From NCBI RefSeq assembly GCF_008297975.1, contig NZ_VLNY01000002.1:558001-622000 (forward strand): DNA of 64,000 bases, written 5' to 3'. The notes below the pieces were generated by a model. The model saw nothing but the letters and a program-made list of their open reading frames with translations, made no database searches and was not told the origin of the DNA. This stretch comes from Antrihabitans cavernicola (GTDB lineage: Bacteria; Actinomycetota; Actinomycetes; Mycobacteriales; Mycobacteriaceae). Every line of letters begins with the position of its first letter. Within the stretch, counting starts at the first letter, position 1. Both the position numbers and the translations under genes were made by a program. Shown here piece after piece: positions 8,626 through 19,602 of the stretch.

Positions 8626-9630
8626 TCAGTTCGTGTATCCGTTGAGCGATTCGTGGAGGTCGCTCAACACGGCCTTCGCTGCGGTGAGGCCCGTACCATT
8701 CCAGATGGCGTCCGCGACCGTGAAGACTCGGTGATCGTCGACGGCGCCCAACTTCTCCCAGGCATCCGTCGTCATCACGTCGGTGCCGTGTTCCTTGCCC
8801 TTCTCACCGTCGAAGATGACGTAGATCAGGTCGGCGTCCGCTGCTTTCGGATCGGCGGTGTCGAGGTCGAACGAGCCGCCTCGCTGTGAAGCAGGCCGAC
8901 GCACGCTTGCGTCGGCAAGGATCCGACCCGCGAACGTGTCGTTTCCCTCGATCTGCGCTCCATCGGCGGTGAAGCGCACTACCGACGCCTCCGACTGCGA
9001 CGCTCCGAGTTGCACGGCCGTATCGGTGGCCTGACGCTGAAAGTCGTCGAGCGCCTGCTGTCCTGCCTGACGCCGTCCGAGTGCCTCGGCACCGGCAAGA
9101 AACTCTTGCTTCCAGTCCGGGAAGAGGTTGTCGAACGTCGTCGCAGCGATGCCCTGCAGCTTGCCGATCACGTCGGGCCTCGGCGGCGTCGTCCCCAGGA
9201 TCAGGTCGGGTTTGAGCGCTGCGATCTTGGCGACGTCGGGCGCGGCCATAGATCCCACACTCGGAATCTTGGCAATGCCGTCGCCGAAGAACTTCGGCTG
9301 CGTGCCCGCGTCGGGGGTGACAGCGCCGACCACGCGCTCCCACACACCGAGCGCGCACGCCGTATCGAGAGCTTGCGTGCTGAGCACCACGATCCGCTGC
9401 GGATCGACGTCCGGCGAATCCGGCGGCGTCGGGGTGGGGCACGCGGTAGCGGTGTCTCGCCCGAGCCCGACGACGCCGGCGCCGGCCACCATCGTCGTCG
9501 TGCGCACGATCGAGCTCTCGTCGTCGGTGGTCGCACCGGAACAGCCGGCAATCGCAACGAGCATCGTGGCGGCGGCAACACCGGACAAAGCCCGTCGTCG
9601 GGTCGGAATGGACGTGGCACGGGCGGGCAT
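8626..9630 (-). CDS. fecB: Iron-siderophore/heme-binding lipoprotein, FecB type
   Basis: A 334-residue periplasmic binding protein of the FecB/TroA-like class. The chosen ATG at 9630 gives a basic N terminus (RRR at 11-13) and a lipobox AIAGC with Cys30, so it is an exported, lipid-anchored protein. The mature part shows family features such as RIVVLSTQALDTACALG, the motif near PDLILGT, and ADADLIYVIFD. In mycobacteria fecB lies divergently next to ctaD, exactly as here, and the product binds ferric siderophores and heme. No permease genes adjoin it. An extension upstream to 9858 would put about 75 residues before the signal peptide, so it is rejected. Confidence 0.9.
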   Translation of the reverse strand: MPARATSIPTRRRALSGVAAATMLVAIAGCSGATTDDESSIVRTTTMVAGAGVVGLGRDTATACPTPTPPDSPDVDPQRIVVLSTQALDTACALGVWERVVGAVTPDAGTQPKFFGDGIAKIPSVGSMAAPDVAKIAALKPDLILGTTPPRPDVIGKLQGIAATTFDNLFPDWKQEFLAGAEALGRRQAGQQALDDFQRQATDTAVQLGASQSEASVVRFTADGAQIEGNDTFAGRILADASVRRPASQRGGSFDLDTADPKAADADLIYVIFDGEKGKEHGTDVMTTDAWEKLGAVDDHRVFTVADAIWNGTGLTAAKAVLSDLHESLNGYTN

Positions 9631-9718
9631 GCGGCTGAGGTTACTAGGCAGGCGACCGCGTCTCGTCGCACGACGCCGCAAGACCTGTGTCGGATCGGAA
9701 TGCCGCAACGGTCTGCTC

Positions 9719-9735
9719 ACACAACGCAATTGTGT
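9719..9735. promoter_or_regulatory. Inverted repeat ACACAA-N5-TTGTGT, candidate operator
   Basis: Perfect 6-base arms (9719-9724 and 9730-9735) surround CGCAA. It lies 89 bases upstream of fecB and 283 bases upstream of ctaD. Which protein might bind is unknown. Confidence 0.3.
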
Positions 9736-9919
9736 AGTAATCGGCGTGTCACAACCGCTGAATCGGCTGGTCAGGGGAGTGGTCGGCGACGATGAGAGTT
9801 GTTGCTCCGCAGGCATTGACTGCTCTGCTTTGCAGCGGCGAAGATGGAAATACGACACAGAGTAGGACCGGGTCCGCGCGGGACCGTTGCACGGTCTACG
9901 ATTCTCCTCGAACGCACGA

Positions 9920-10004
9920 AGCGGAACCCTGCGGATCGCTCCGAGGCAATTGAGCGGACCGCTCGGAGGCCATGTAGCGGAGCCTGCGGAGCGACCGAAG
10001 GCAC
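9920..10004 (+). repeat. Three imperfect direct repeats in the ctaD leader
   Basis: Three units each begin AGCGGA: 9920-9948, 9953-9973 and 9976-10004. The first and third are the closest (both continue through TGCGGA and end GGCA). The array ends a few bases before the AGGAGGA ribosome binding site of ctaD, so it is probably in the transcribed leader. The units are rich in self-complementary GC and could fold. Confidence 0.55.
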
Positions 10005-10017
10005 AGTAGGAGGATTA

Positions 10018-11805
10018 GTGACTGCCGTAGCGCCACAGCCAGTCCCCGAGATCGAAGCCGTTCGGCCGTATCCGCCGCGCGTGGGACCCAAGGGCTCGTA
10101 CATCTGGAAGATGGTGACGACCACCGATCCCAAGGTGCTCGGAATCATGTATCTGGTGACGTCCGTGGCGTTCTTCCTCGTCGGCGGCCTGATGGCCCTG
10201 CTGATGCGTACCGAGCTCGCGGTCCCTGGTCTGCAGTTCCTGTCGAACGAGCAGTACAACCAGCTCTTCACCATGCACGGCACGATCATGCTGCTGTTCT
10301 ATGCAACGCCGATCGTGTTCGGCTTTGCGAATGTGGTGCTCCCGCTGCAGATCGGTGCGCCCGACGTCGCGTTTCCGCGACTCAACGCGTTCAGCTACTG
10401 GCTGTACCTCTTCGGCGCCACGATGGCGACCGCCGGCTTCATCACCCCCGGTGGTGCTGCCGACTTCGGCTGGACCGCGTACTCGCCGCTGACCAGCGCA
10501 CTGCACTCGCCCGGCGTCGGCGCCGACCTGTGGATCATGGGTCTGGCCGTCTCCGGTCTCGGCACCATCCTCGGTGGCGTGAACATGACCACCACGGTCA
10601 TCGTGCTCCGCGCGCCCGGCATGACGATGTTCCGCATGCCGATCTTCACCTGGAACATCCTGGTGACCAGCATCCTGGTGCTGCTCGCGTTCCCGCTGCT
10701 GACGGCCGCTCTGATGGGCCTCGCAGTCGACCGTCACCTCGGTGGCCACATCTACGATCCGGCAACCGGCGGTGTCCTCCTGTGGCAACACCTGTTCTGG
10801 TTCTTCGGTCACCCCGAGGTGTACATCATCGCCTTACCCTTCTTCGGGATCGTGTCGGAGATCTTCCCGGTGTTCAGCCGGAAGCCGATCTTCGGTTACA
10901 CGACCCTGGTCTACGCGACGCTCGGTATCGCGGCACTCTCGATCGCGGTGTGGGCGCACCACATGTACGCCACCGGCGCTGTGCTGCTCCCGTTCTTCTC
11001 GTTCATGACGTTCCTGATCGCGGTGCCTACCGGTGTGAAGTTCTTCAACTGGATCGGCACTATGTGGCGAGGGCAATTGACGTTCGAATCACCGATGTTG
11101 TTCTCGGTCGGCTTCCTCGTCACGTTCCTCTTCGGTGGCCTGTCTGGTGTCATCCTGGCGAGCCCGCCGCTGGACTTCCACGTCACCGACTCGTACTTCG
11201 TCGTCGCGCACTTCCACTACGTGCTATTCGGCACCATCGTGTTCGCCACCTACGCGGGCATCTACTTCTGGTTCCCGAAGATGACCGGACGCATGATGGA
11301 CGAACGTCTGGGCAAGTGGCACTTCTGGCTCACGATGATCGGCTTCCACAGCACGTTCCTCGTCCAGCACTGGCTGGGTAACGAGGGCATGCCGCGTCGC
11401 TACGCCGACTACCTCCCGTCGGACGGCTTCACCTTCCTGAACTCGTTCTCGACAGTCGGTGCCTTCATCCTCGGCGCCTCGACGCTGCCGTTCATCTGGA
11501 ACGTCTTCAAGAGCTTCCGGTACGGCGAGGTCGTCACGGTCGACGATCCGTGGGGCTACGGCAACTCCTTGGAGTGGGCAACCAGCTGCCCGCCGCCGCG
11601 GCACAACTTCTACGAGCTGCCCCGAATTCGTTCGGAGCGTCCGGCATTCGAGCTGCACTACCCGCACATGGTGGAGCGAATGCGAGCCGAAGCGCATGTG
11701 GGCTTCGGGTCGAGCAAGCACACCAGTGCCGTGCTCGAGGACGTTCGTCGCGCGCCGCTGACCGTCGGTGACGAAGGCGACCCGGGTACCGACTCCAAGC
11801 CGTAA
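10018..11805 (+). CDS. ctaD: Cytochrome c oxidase subunit I (aa3 type)
   Basis: A 595-residue, 12-helix subunit of the terminal oxidase that reduces oxygen to water and pumps protons across the membrane. Visible ligands are the heme a His in [10 protein letters not shown], the CuB His and cross-linked Tyr in WFFGHPEVY, the two CuB histidines in [10 protein letters not shown], and the heme a3/heme a pair in [10 protein letters not shown]. Length fits actinobacterial CtaD. The GTG at 10018 is preceded by AGGAGGA (10008-10014); the open frame continues upstream but without similarity. The gene stands alone, as in mycobacteria, away from ctaC/ctaE, and ends in a strong terminator. Confidence 0.98.
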   Translation: MTAVAPQPVPEIEAVRPYPPRVGPKGSYIWKMVTTTDPKVLGIMYLVTSVAFFLVGGLMALLMRTELAVPGLQFLSNEQYNQLFTMHGTIMLLFYATPIVFGFANVVLPLQIGAPDVAFPRLNAFSYWLYLFGATMATAGFITPGGAADFGWTAYSPLTSALHSPGVGADLWIMGLAVSGLGTILGGVNMTTTVIVLRAPGMTMFRMPIFTWNILVTSILVLLAFPLLTAALMGLAVDRHLGGHIYDPATGGVLLWQHLFWFFGHPEVYIIALPFFGIVSEIFPVFSRKPIFGYTTLVYATLGIAALSIAVWAHHMYATGAVLLPFFSFMTFLIAVPTGVKFFNWIGTMWRGQLTFESPMLFSVGFLVTFLFGGLSGVILASPPLDFHVTDSYFVVAHFHYVLFGTIVFATYAGIYFWFPKMTGRMMDERLGKWHFWLTMIGFHSTFLVQHWLGNEGMPRRYADYLPSDGFTFLNSFSTVGAFILGASTLPFIWNVFKSFRYGEVVTVDDPWGYGNSLEWATSCPPPRHNFYELPRIRSERPAFELHYPHMVERMRAEAHVGFGSSKHTSAVLEDVRRAPLTVGDEGDPGTDSKP

Positions 11806-11821
11806 CAGCTGAGCGTGGACA

Positions 11822-11853
11822 GGCCCCGCCCGATCCGTCGGGCGGGGCCTTTC
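11822..11853 (+). terminator. Rho-independent terminator of ctaD
   Basis: A perfect 12-base stem, GGCCCCGCCCGA (11822-11833) and TCGGGCGGGGCC (11838-11849), closes a TCCG tetraloop and is followed by TTTC. It begins 16 bases after the ctaD stop. Confidence 0.9.
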
Positions 11854-11859
11854 GCGTGA

Positions 11860-13884
<2,025 letters not shown>

Positions 13885-13888
<4 letters not shown>

Positions 13889-14298
13889 CCAGCGACGAGG
13901 TTCGCGAGCGATTCGCGAGCAGCCCGGTCGCGCGGTTGGCGACCGTAGGCGCCGACGGGCGACCGCATCTGGTGCCGGTGGTGTTCGCGCTCGTGGACGA
14001 CACCGTATGCATGGCGGTGGATCACAAGCCGAAGACCACGCGCGCTCTGCGACGGCTCGACAACATCGCCGCGACCGGCCACGTGAGCCTGCTGGTGGAC
14101 CATTACGAGGGTGACTGGTCGCAGCTGTGGTGGCTGCGGGTGGACGGCAATGCGCAGGTGGTCGACGCGGACTCGCCGGACGGCGTGACGGCCATCGACG
14201 CACTGGTCGCGAAGTATCCGCAGTACGACGATGCGCGACCGGAGGGTCCGGCGATCGTAGTGCGGGACCTGCAGTGGCATCACTGGCTGAGCAGGTAG
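13885..14298 (+). CDS. PPOX-class pyridoxamine-phosphate-oxidase-like, probably F420-dependent
   Basis: A 137-residue split-barrel flavin/F420-binding protein. It starts VRERFASSPVARLATVGADGRPHLVPVVFAL, the typical opening of the TIGR03668 group of PPOX-class F420-dependent oxidoreductases, and contains VDHKPKTTRALRRLDNI. Such enzymes use deazaflavin F420, FMN or heme; the cofactor cannot be settled by eye. The GTG start overlaps the preceding stop (GTGA), indicating translational coupling. Confidence 0.8.
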
Positions 14299-14358
14299 CA
14301 GTCCAGTAGTTGTCGATTGGCTCTACATTGTGGTGCCAGTCAGGTCGACACTCGTACC

Positions 14359-15123
14359 ATGCTGGTTCGTCGACTGATCGCGTTGTATGTGGGCCTGTGG
14401 CTCTACGGCACGTCCATGGCCGTGATGATTCGCGCCGGCTTGGGCCTCGACCCATGGGATGTCTTCCATCAGGGTGTCGCGTTGCATGTGCCGCTGACCT
14501 TCGGAACGGTCACCGCTCTGACCGGTCTGGCAGTGCTGCTGCTGTGGATTCCGCTGCGGCAGCGACCGGGGTTGGGCACCGTGAGCAACGTGATCGTGAT
14601 CGGTGTTGCCGTGGATGTCGGTCTCGCCGTACTACCCGATCTGCACGGGCTGGTCTGGCGATTCGCTGCCATGATCGGTGCCGTCGTGCTCAATGCCATT
14701 GCGACGGTGCTGTACATCGGCGCTGGCATGGGTCCGGGGCCGCGCGACGGCCTGATGACCGGATTGGTCAAGCGCACCGGTCGCTCGGTTCGCCTGGTAC
14801 GCACCGTGATCGAGATCGCGGTGTTGACAACCGGGTGGCTGCTCGGCGGTTCGGTGGGCGTGGGAACCCTCGTCTACGCCTTCGGCATCGGTCCGTTGAT
14901 CCAGCTGTTCATTCCGCTTGCTTCGCGCTATCTGCCCGGATTCGACGACAATGCCCGCAGCGCTAGGAAAGTCGGGCCTGACAGCTCGATCACCGAGCGC
15001 GGCGGCAGTGCCGCCGAATTGGCCGGTGCGCCATCAGGTGTCGTCGAATCGAACGCCACTTCCAAAGTGCCGTCGAACCATTCGGGGCATGCGGTGGTAA
15101 TGCCGACGGCGTCGCCGGAATGA
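14359..15123 (+). CDS. YczE/YitT-family integral membrane protein
   Basis: A 254-residue protein with about five hydrophobic helices. It opens LIALYVGLWLYGTSMAVMIRAGLGLDPWDVFHQG, the signature of the YczE family (BCR YitT-like). Function is largely unknown. Hydrophobic similarity ends near residue 195 (ASRYLPGF). The last 60 residues are polar and lie antisense to the glgX C terminus over 196 bases, an unusually long convergent overlap. A frame shift near 14940 would end the protein at 14966, a more usual length. The ATG at 14359 fits the family start. Confidence 0.75.
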   Translation: MLVRRLIALYVGLWLYGTSMAVMIRAGLGLDPWDVFHQGVALHVPLTFGTVTALTGLAVLLLWIPLRQRPGLGTVSNVIVIGVAVDVGLAVLPDLHGLVWRFAAMIGAVVLNAIATVLYIGAGMGPGPRDGLMTGLVKRTGRSVRLVRTVIEIAVLTTGWLLGGSVGVGTLVYAFGIGPLIQLFIPLASRYLPGFDDNARSARKVGPDSSITERGGSAAELAGAPSGVVESNATSKVPSNHSGHAVVMPTASPE

Positions 15124-17036
15124 AGGATCAGCAGCCAGTTGTCGTCCTGATCCGGGGTTTCGCCGGACGAGCGGACATCGGATTCGTCGATCCACGCCTG
15201 GAGGCTGCAGCGGGAGTTGTCGTTCCAGTCGTCGATGGTCATCTCGGTGCCGTCGGCGGCGAACCAGACGAGGTCGGGATGGCCGGTCGGGGTAGCGCGG
15301 CCGTCGAAGAACTCGGGCTGGCGTAGCGCGGGCGACGACTTTCGAAGTTGTAGCAGCCGAGTCACATAGGCGATCCGGTGCCAGTCGGCGTTCGGCCAAT
15401 CGATGGCCCACGCGTCCGCTGCCGGCGTGTCGGTCGGGACGCAATACGCGTTGTTGTTCCCGCCCTGGGTGTGGCCGAGTTCGTCGCCCGCCAACAGCAT
15501 CGGTGTCCCCGTCGACAGCAACAACGTGGCGAGCAGTGCCCGCACATGTCGTCCTCGTGCCTCCTCGATCGACGGGTCGTCGGTGGGCCCTTCGACACCG
15601 TGGTTCACCGAATAGTTGTTGTTCGTACCGTCTTTGCCGTCCTCGCCGTTGGCGTCGTTGTGCTTCTCGGCATACGACACGAGGTCGGCTACGGTGAACC
15701 CGTCGTGAGCGGTGATGAAGTTGACCGACGCCCACGGTCGACGGATGTCGCCGTAGATGTCCTCGGATCCAGCAAGGCGGGAAGCCAATTCGCGCACTTC
15801 GCGGCCGCCCGCCCAGAAGCGGCGAACATCGTCACGGAACTTGTCGTTCCATTCGGACCACTGCAAACCGAACTTGCCGACCTGATATCCCGCGGCCGTC
15901 GCGTCCCAAGGCTCGGCAATCAGCTTGCTGCGCTGCAACATCAGGTCGGTCGTGATCGCGGAGAGCAGAGGTGCTCGCGCATCGAACGGTCCGTCGCCGG
16001 TACGACCCAGCACGGACGCAAGATCGAAGCGAAAGCCGTCGACGCCCATCTCGGTGTACCAGTAGCGCAAGCTGTCGCACACCAGCCGGACAGCCGCAGG
16101 CGAGTGGGCATCGACGGTGTTACCGCACCCGGTGAGGTCGATGTCTCTACCGTCGCCATCGAGTGCGTAATAACCGCGGGCATCGAGTCCGCGCCAGCTG
16201 ATCGAGGGCCCGTCGACAGCCCATTCGCAGGTGTGGTTGTAGACGACGTCGAGCAGCACCTCGATGCCCGCCGCGTGCAGTCGATCGACCATCGTGCGGA
16301 ACTCGGCGATCTCCTCGCCCGGTCGGCTCGCGTAGCCGGGATGGGGTGCGAAGTACGCGGCGGTCGAGTAGCCCCAGTGGTTGCGCATGCCGCGGGCGGC
16401 GACGGGCGGCTCGGTCAGAAATGCCTGCACGGGAAGGAGTTCGACGGCAGTGATGCCGAGCGAGACCAGATGCTCGATCACCGGATCGGCGGCCAAGCCG
16501 AGGTAGGTGCCACGGTGTTCGGGAGCGACGGCGCTGTGCCGTGCCGTGTAGATGACCGTCTCGGCCCACGGGGTTTCCAGTTTGGCCGCGGCAGCGGTCG
16601 TGGGTTCGGTGACAACGGAGAGCGGTACGTGCCCGAGCGAGTCGACGGTCGACGCGGTACCGAACGGATCGTCGGCGTGAGCAAGGAGTGCGTTCGCGTC
16701 GCCGACCCCGCCGACGATCTGGCGAGCCCACGGATCGATGAGCAACTTGTTCGAGTTGAACCGCAGCCCGCGCTGCGGATCCCAATTGCCGTGAGCTCGG
16801 AAGCCGTAGCGCTGCCCGATCGATATCCCGTCGACGATTCCGTGCCAGATCCCGTAGGTCTGCTGCGGCAGATCCAACCGGCGCTCGGCGCCGTCGTGAT
16901 CGATCAGACACAGCTCTACGCCCTGCGCATCGGGGGCGTGAACGGCGAATTGGTGCCCACCCGGCACCGTGGAAACGCCGAGGGGAAAAGGGGACCCCGG
17001 CCGCAGCCGGTCGGTTGCAACGCTCGGCGACGACAC
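14928..17036 (-). CDS. glgX: Glycogen debranching enzyme (GlgX, GH13 isoamylase type)
   Basis: A 702-residue GH13 enzyme that cleaves alpha-1,6 branches of glycogen or related glucans. Order: N-terminal CBM48-like domain (PFPLGVSTVPGGHQFAVHAP), TIM barrel with DVVYNHT, catalytic Asp in GFRFDLASVLG, catalytic Glu in LIAEPWDAT, transition-state Asp in FITAHDGFT, and a C-terminal beta domain. Length matches GlgX/TreX. The start is GTG at 17036; the divergent ABC gene begins 50 bases away. It lies upstream of the MGLP-type glucan genes, so both storage and methylated glucan metabolism sit in this area. Confidence 0.95.
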   Translation of the reverse strand: MSSPSVATDRLRPGSPFPLGVSTVPGGHQFAVHAPDAQGVELCLIDHDGAERRLDLPQQTYGIWHGIVDGISIGQRYGFRAHGNWDPQRGLRFNSNKLLIDPWARQIVGGVGDANALLAHADDPFGTASTVDSLGHVPLSVVTEPTTAAAAKLETPWAETVIYTARHSAVAPEHRGTYLGLAADPVIEHLVSLGITAVELLPVQAFLTEPPVAARGMRNHWGYSTAAYFAPHPGYASRPGEEIAEFRTMVDRLHAAGIEVLLDVVYNHTCEWAVDGPSISWRGLDARGYYALDGDGRDIDLTGCGNTVDAHSPAAVRLVCDSLRYWYTEMGVDGFRFDLASVLGRTGDGPFDARAPLLSAITTDLMLQRSKLIAEPWDATAAGYQVGKFGLQWSEWNDKFRDDVRRFWAGGREVRELASRLAGSEDIYGDIRRPWASVNFITAHDGFTVADLVSYAEKHNDANGEDGKDGTNNNYSVNHGVEGPTDDPSIEEARGRHVRALLATLLLSTGTPMLLAGDELGHTQGGNNNAYCVPTDTPAADAWAIDWPNADWHRIAYVTRLLQLRKSSPALRQPEFFDGRATPTGHPDLVWFAADGTEMTIDDWNDNSRCSLQAWIDESDVRSSGETPDQDDNWLLILHSGDAVGITTACPEWFDGTLEVAFDSTTPDGAPANSAALPPRSVIELSGPTFLALRALSSNPGR

Positions 17037-17086
17037 GAAGTCGATCCTGCCGTGAAACGTCGATCGATGTGCGACATCATGGTTAC

Positions 17087-17911
17087 GTGCCGGAACCCGA
17101 TCCCGATCTCCTCATCCACTTCACCGACGTCCTGATTCGGCGATCCGGGGTGACTCTGGTCGGTCCTGTTTCGTGGCAGGTGGAACTCGACGAGAAGTGG
17201 GTGGTGCTGGGGCCCAACGGCGCGGGCAAGACCTCGCTGTTGCGGATCGCGGCCGCCGAGGTGCACCCGACGTCCGGCACCGCTCACGTGCTCGGTGAGG
17301 TGCTCGGCAAGGCTGAGGTTGCCGAGCTCCGTCCGCGAATCGGGTTGACGTCGGCTGCGCTGGCGAGTCGTATCCCCGCCGACGAGAAGGTCAGCGATCT
17401 CGTGGTCTCCGCGGGATACGGGGTGCTCGGTCGGTGGCGTGAGCAGTACGACGCCGTCGACACCGATCGCGCCGTCGACACCTTGGAGAGCCTGGGCGCC
17501 GAGCATCTGGCGGATCGCAATTTCGGGACGCTGTCGGAAGGCGAGCGCAAACGTGTCCTGATCGCTCGTGCGCTCATGACCGATCCCGAGTTGCTGCTCC
17601 TGGACGAGCCTGCTGCAGGACTGGACCTCGGTGGCCGCGAGGAATTGGTCGCACGGTTGACCGACCTCGCCCAAGATCCCGATTCGCCTGCCACCGTGCT
17701 GGTGACTCATCACGTCGAGGAGATTCCGCCGGGCTTCACGCACTGTCTGCTGCTGAAGGAAGGCGGCGTCGTCGCACAGGGTCTGCTGGACGACGTGTTG
17801 ACGAGCCAGAACCTGAGTTCTGCCTTCAGCCAGTCGATCGCGCTCACCAAGGACGACGGTCGCTATTTCGCGCGTCGCACCCGAGTTCCAGGGCGGCATC
17901 GGCACCGCTGA
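17087..17911 (+). CDS. ABC transporter ATP-binding protein (Rv3041c-like)
   Basis: A 274-residue single ATPase domain: Walker A GPNGAGKTS, signature LSEGERKRVLIARAL, Walker B LLLLDEPAAGLDLGG, and switch His in VLVTHHVEEIP. No permease gene adjoins it. Stand-alone ATPases of this place in the mycobacterial order are annotated as transporters, but partner and substrate are unknown; a soluble role is possible. The GTG at 17087 begins the similarity; the frame is open upstream but runs antisense to glgX. Confidence 0.9.
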   Translation: MPEPDPDLLIHFTDVLIRRSGVTLVGPVSWQVELDEKWVVLGPNGAGKTSLLRIAAAEVHPTSGTAHVLGEVLGKAEVAELRPRIGLTSAALASRIPADEKVSDLVVSAGYGVLGRWREQYDAVDTDRAVDTLESLGAEHLADRNFGTLSEGERKRVLIARALMTDPELLLLDEPAAGLDLGGREELVARLTDLAQDPDSPATVLVTHHVEEIPPGFTHCLLLKEGGVVAQGLLDDVLTSQNLSSAFSQSIALTKDDGRYFARRTRVPGRHRHR

Positions 17912-17934
17912 CCCACCCGGCTACCGTCACTCGG

Positions 17935-18720
17935 GTGACCGAAATTCCGGTGAAGGATGCATCGACGGTAATGCTGCTGCGCGACGGAACCGCGGGGGTG
18001 GAAGTCTTCCTGCAACGTCGTGTCGGGGGCATGGAGTTCGCAGGTGGGATGACCGTGTTTCCCGGCGGCCGAGTCGACCTGACCGATGCCGACAGCGCCA
18101 TCGAGTGGGCGGGTCCGCCGGTGAGCTGGTGGGCTGAGCGCTTCGCGACCGACGATGCGCGCGCGGTCGCGTCGGTGTGCGCGGCCGTGCGCGAAACCTT
18201 CGAGGAATGCGGCGTTCTCCTGGCAGGCCCGACATCCGACACGGTCGTCGCGGACACCTCGGACTACCGCGAAGCGCGCACGCAGTTGGAGAACCACGAG
18301 CTGACCTTCGCGAACTTCCTTGCGAGCGAGAAGTTGGTGCTGCGCGCCGATCTGCTGCGACCGTGGGCCAACTGGATAACCCCGGTCGGCGAGAAGCGTC
18401 GCTACGACACTCGTTTCTTCGCCGCGGTGGTTCCCCATGGGCAGATCGCGGACGGTGCTACGTCCGAAGCGGACACGGTGGTGTGGCAGACGCCCGCCGA
18501 CGCGCTGGCTCAGTGGAAGTCAGGCGGCAACGTCCTGTTGCCACCGACCTGGACTCAGCTGACGTCCCTGTCCGGTTTCGCCACGACCGCCGACGTGCTC
18601 GCGGCCGAACCGGAGATCACGACGATCCTGCCGCTCATGCACAAGGTGGACGGGACGTTGCGCATCGATTTCCCCGATGACGAGGGCTATTACGAGGCGG
18701 GTCCGCATCCGTGGGCCTGA
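17935..18720 (+). CDS. Nudix hydrolase with split box (Rv3040c-like)
   Basis: A 261-residue protein opening with a Nudix-type strand (STVMLLRDGTAGVEVFLQRR) and FPGGRVD. The REUXEEXGU half (AAVRETFEECGVLL) is separated from the glycine by an insertion of roughly 35 residues, as in NUDT19/RP2-like enzymes that act on CoA or acyl-CoA. The next gene is an enoyl-CoA hydratase, which fits, but the substrate is inference. The GTG at 17935 lies 23 bases after the ABC stop, so the genes are probably in one operon. Confidence 0.85.
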   Translation: MTEIPVKDASTVMLLRDGTAGVEVFLQRRVGGMEFAGGMTVFPGGRVDLTDADSAIEWAGPPVSWWAERFATDDARAVASVCAAVRETFEECGVLLAGPTSDTVVADTSDYREARTQLENHELTFANFLASEKLVLRADLLRPWANWITPVGEKRRYDTRFFAAVVPHGQIADGATSEADTVVWQTPADALAQWKSGGNVLLPPTWTQLTSLSGFATTADVLAAEPEITTILPLMHKVDGTLRIDFPDDEGYYEAGPHPWA

Positions 18721-18743
18721 CGCACGGGCGCTAGCCTGCCCTG

Positions 18744-19523
18744 ATGGCTGAATTCGTTTCGCTCGAGGTGGCCGAGGACATCGGGACCATCCGCATCACC
18801 CGGCCGCCGGTGAACGCGCTGAACCTGCAATCGCATGCGGAATTGCGGACTGCCGCGCGAGCCGCATCGGAGAACGCCGACGTTGCAGCGGTGATCGTCT
18901 ACGGCGGCGAAAAGGTGTTCGCAGCAGGCGACGACATCAAGGAACTCGCCGAGCTGGATCCGGCACAAGTGGCGTCGATGGCCGCCGACCTGCAAGCCGC
19001 GCTCGGCTGCATTGCCACCATTCCCAAGCCGACGGTTGCCGCGATCAGCAACTACGCGCTCGGCGGCGGCCTGGAAGTTGCGCTCGGCGCGGATCGTCGC
19101 ATCGTGGGCGATAACGTGAAGCTGGGCCTGCCCGAAATTCTGCTCGGTGTGATCCCTGGTGGTGGCGGCACGCAGCGGCTCGCGCGGCTGATCGGACCGA
19201 GCAACGCGAAGGATCTGATCTTCACCGGTCGCTTCGTCGACGCCGACGAGGCGCTGCTGATCGGGCTGGTGGATCAAGTGGTGGCACCGGACGAGGTCTA
19301 CAACGCCGCGCGAACGTGGGCCGAGCAATTCGTCGGTGGCCCCGCCAGAGCGCTGGCCGCGGCGAAGGTGTCGATCGATGTGGGCCTTGCAGGCGATCTG
19401 GTCACCGGGCTGGAACTCGAACAGCGGCAGTTCGCCGCTCTGTTCGAGACCGCGGACGCCGCGATCGGACTGCGCTCGTTTCTCGACAACGGGCCCGGTA
19501 AGGCCAAGTTTACCGGCGAGTAA
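18744..19523 (+). CDS. echA17: Enoyl-CoA hydratase/isomerase family protein (EchA17-like)
   Basis: A 259-residue crotonase. The oxyanion-hole segments are YGGEKVFAAGDDIKEL and NYALGGGLEVALGADRRI. Both catalytic glutamates appear to be present (GGLEVALG; LPEILLGVIPGGGGTQRL), supporting hydratase activity on 2-enoyl-CoA in beta-oxidation. Position after the Nudix gene matches Rv3039c. It lies 23 bases downstream of that gene on the same strand. Confidence 0.92.
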   Translation: MAEFVSLEVAEDIGTIRITRPPVNALNLQSHAELRTAARAASENADVAAVIVYGGEKVFAAGDDIKELAELDPAQVASMAADLQAALGCIATIPKPTVAAISNYALGGGLEVALGADRRIVGDNVKLGLPEILLGVIPGGGGTQRLARLIGPSNAKDLIFTGRFVDADEALLIGLVDQVVAPDEVYNAARTWAEQFVGGPARALAAAKVSIDVGLAGDLVTGLELEQRQFAALFETADAAIGLRSFLDNGPGKAKFTGE

Positions 19524-19602
19524 GATAGCCGGAAATCATCGGTCCGCGCCCAGCGATGTCACCGGACCCTGAACACCCCTCAACCACTAGTAGGCTGCCC
19601 TC

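Larger units (their letters stand above)
9631..10017. other. Divergent fecB-ctaD control region
   Basis: This 387-base stretch between two divergent genes must hold both promoters. It contains a 6+5+6 inverted repeat (9719-9735) and a run of three imperfect repeats just before the ctaD start (9920-10004). No protein frame here is credible. Confidence 0.6.

Noticed and set aside
9635-9655. An IdeR/DtxR-like iron box upstream of fecB.
   Set aside because: Only one half (AGGTTA) resembles the consensus; the other half does not pair, so an iron box is not supported by eye.
15378-17135. A long plus-strand frame of 585 codons opposite glgX.
   Set aside because: It is the high-GC shadow of glgX, with no recognisable motifs and no ribosome site, while glgX carries all GH13 catalytic residues.
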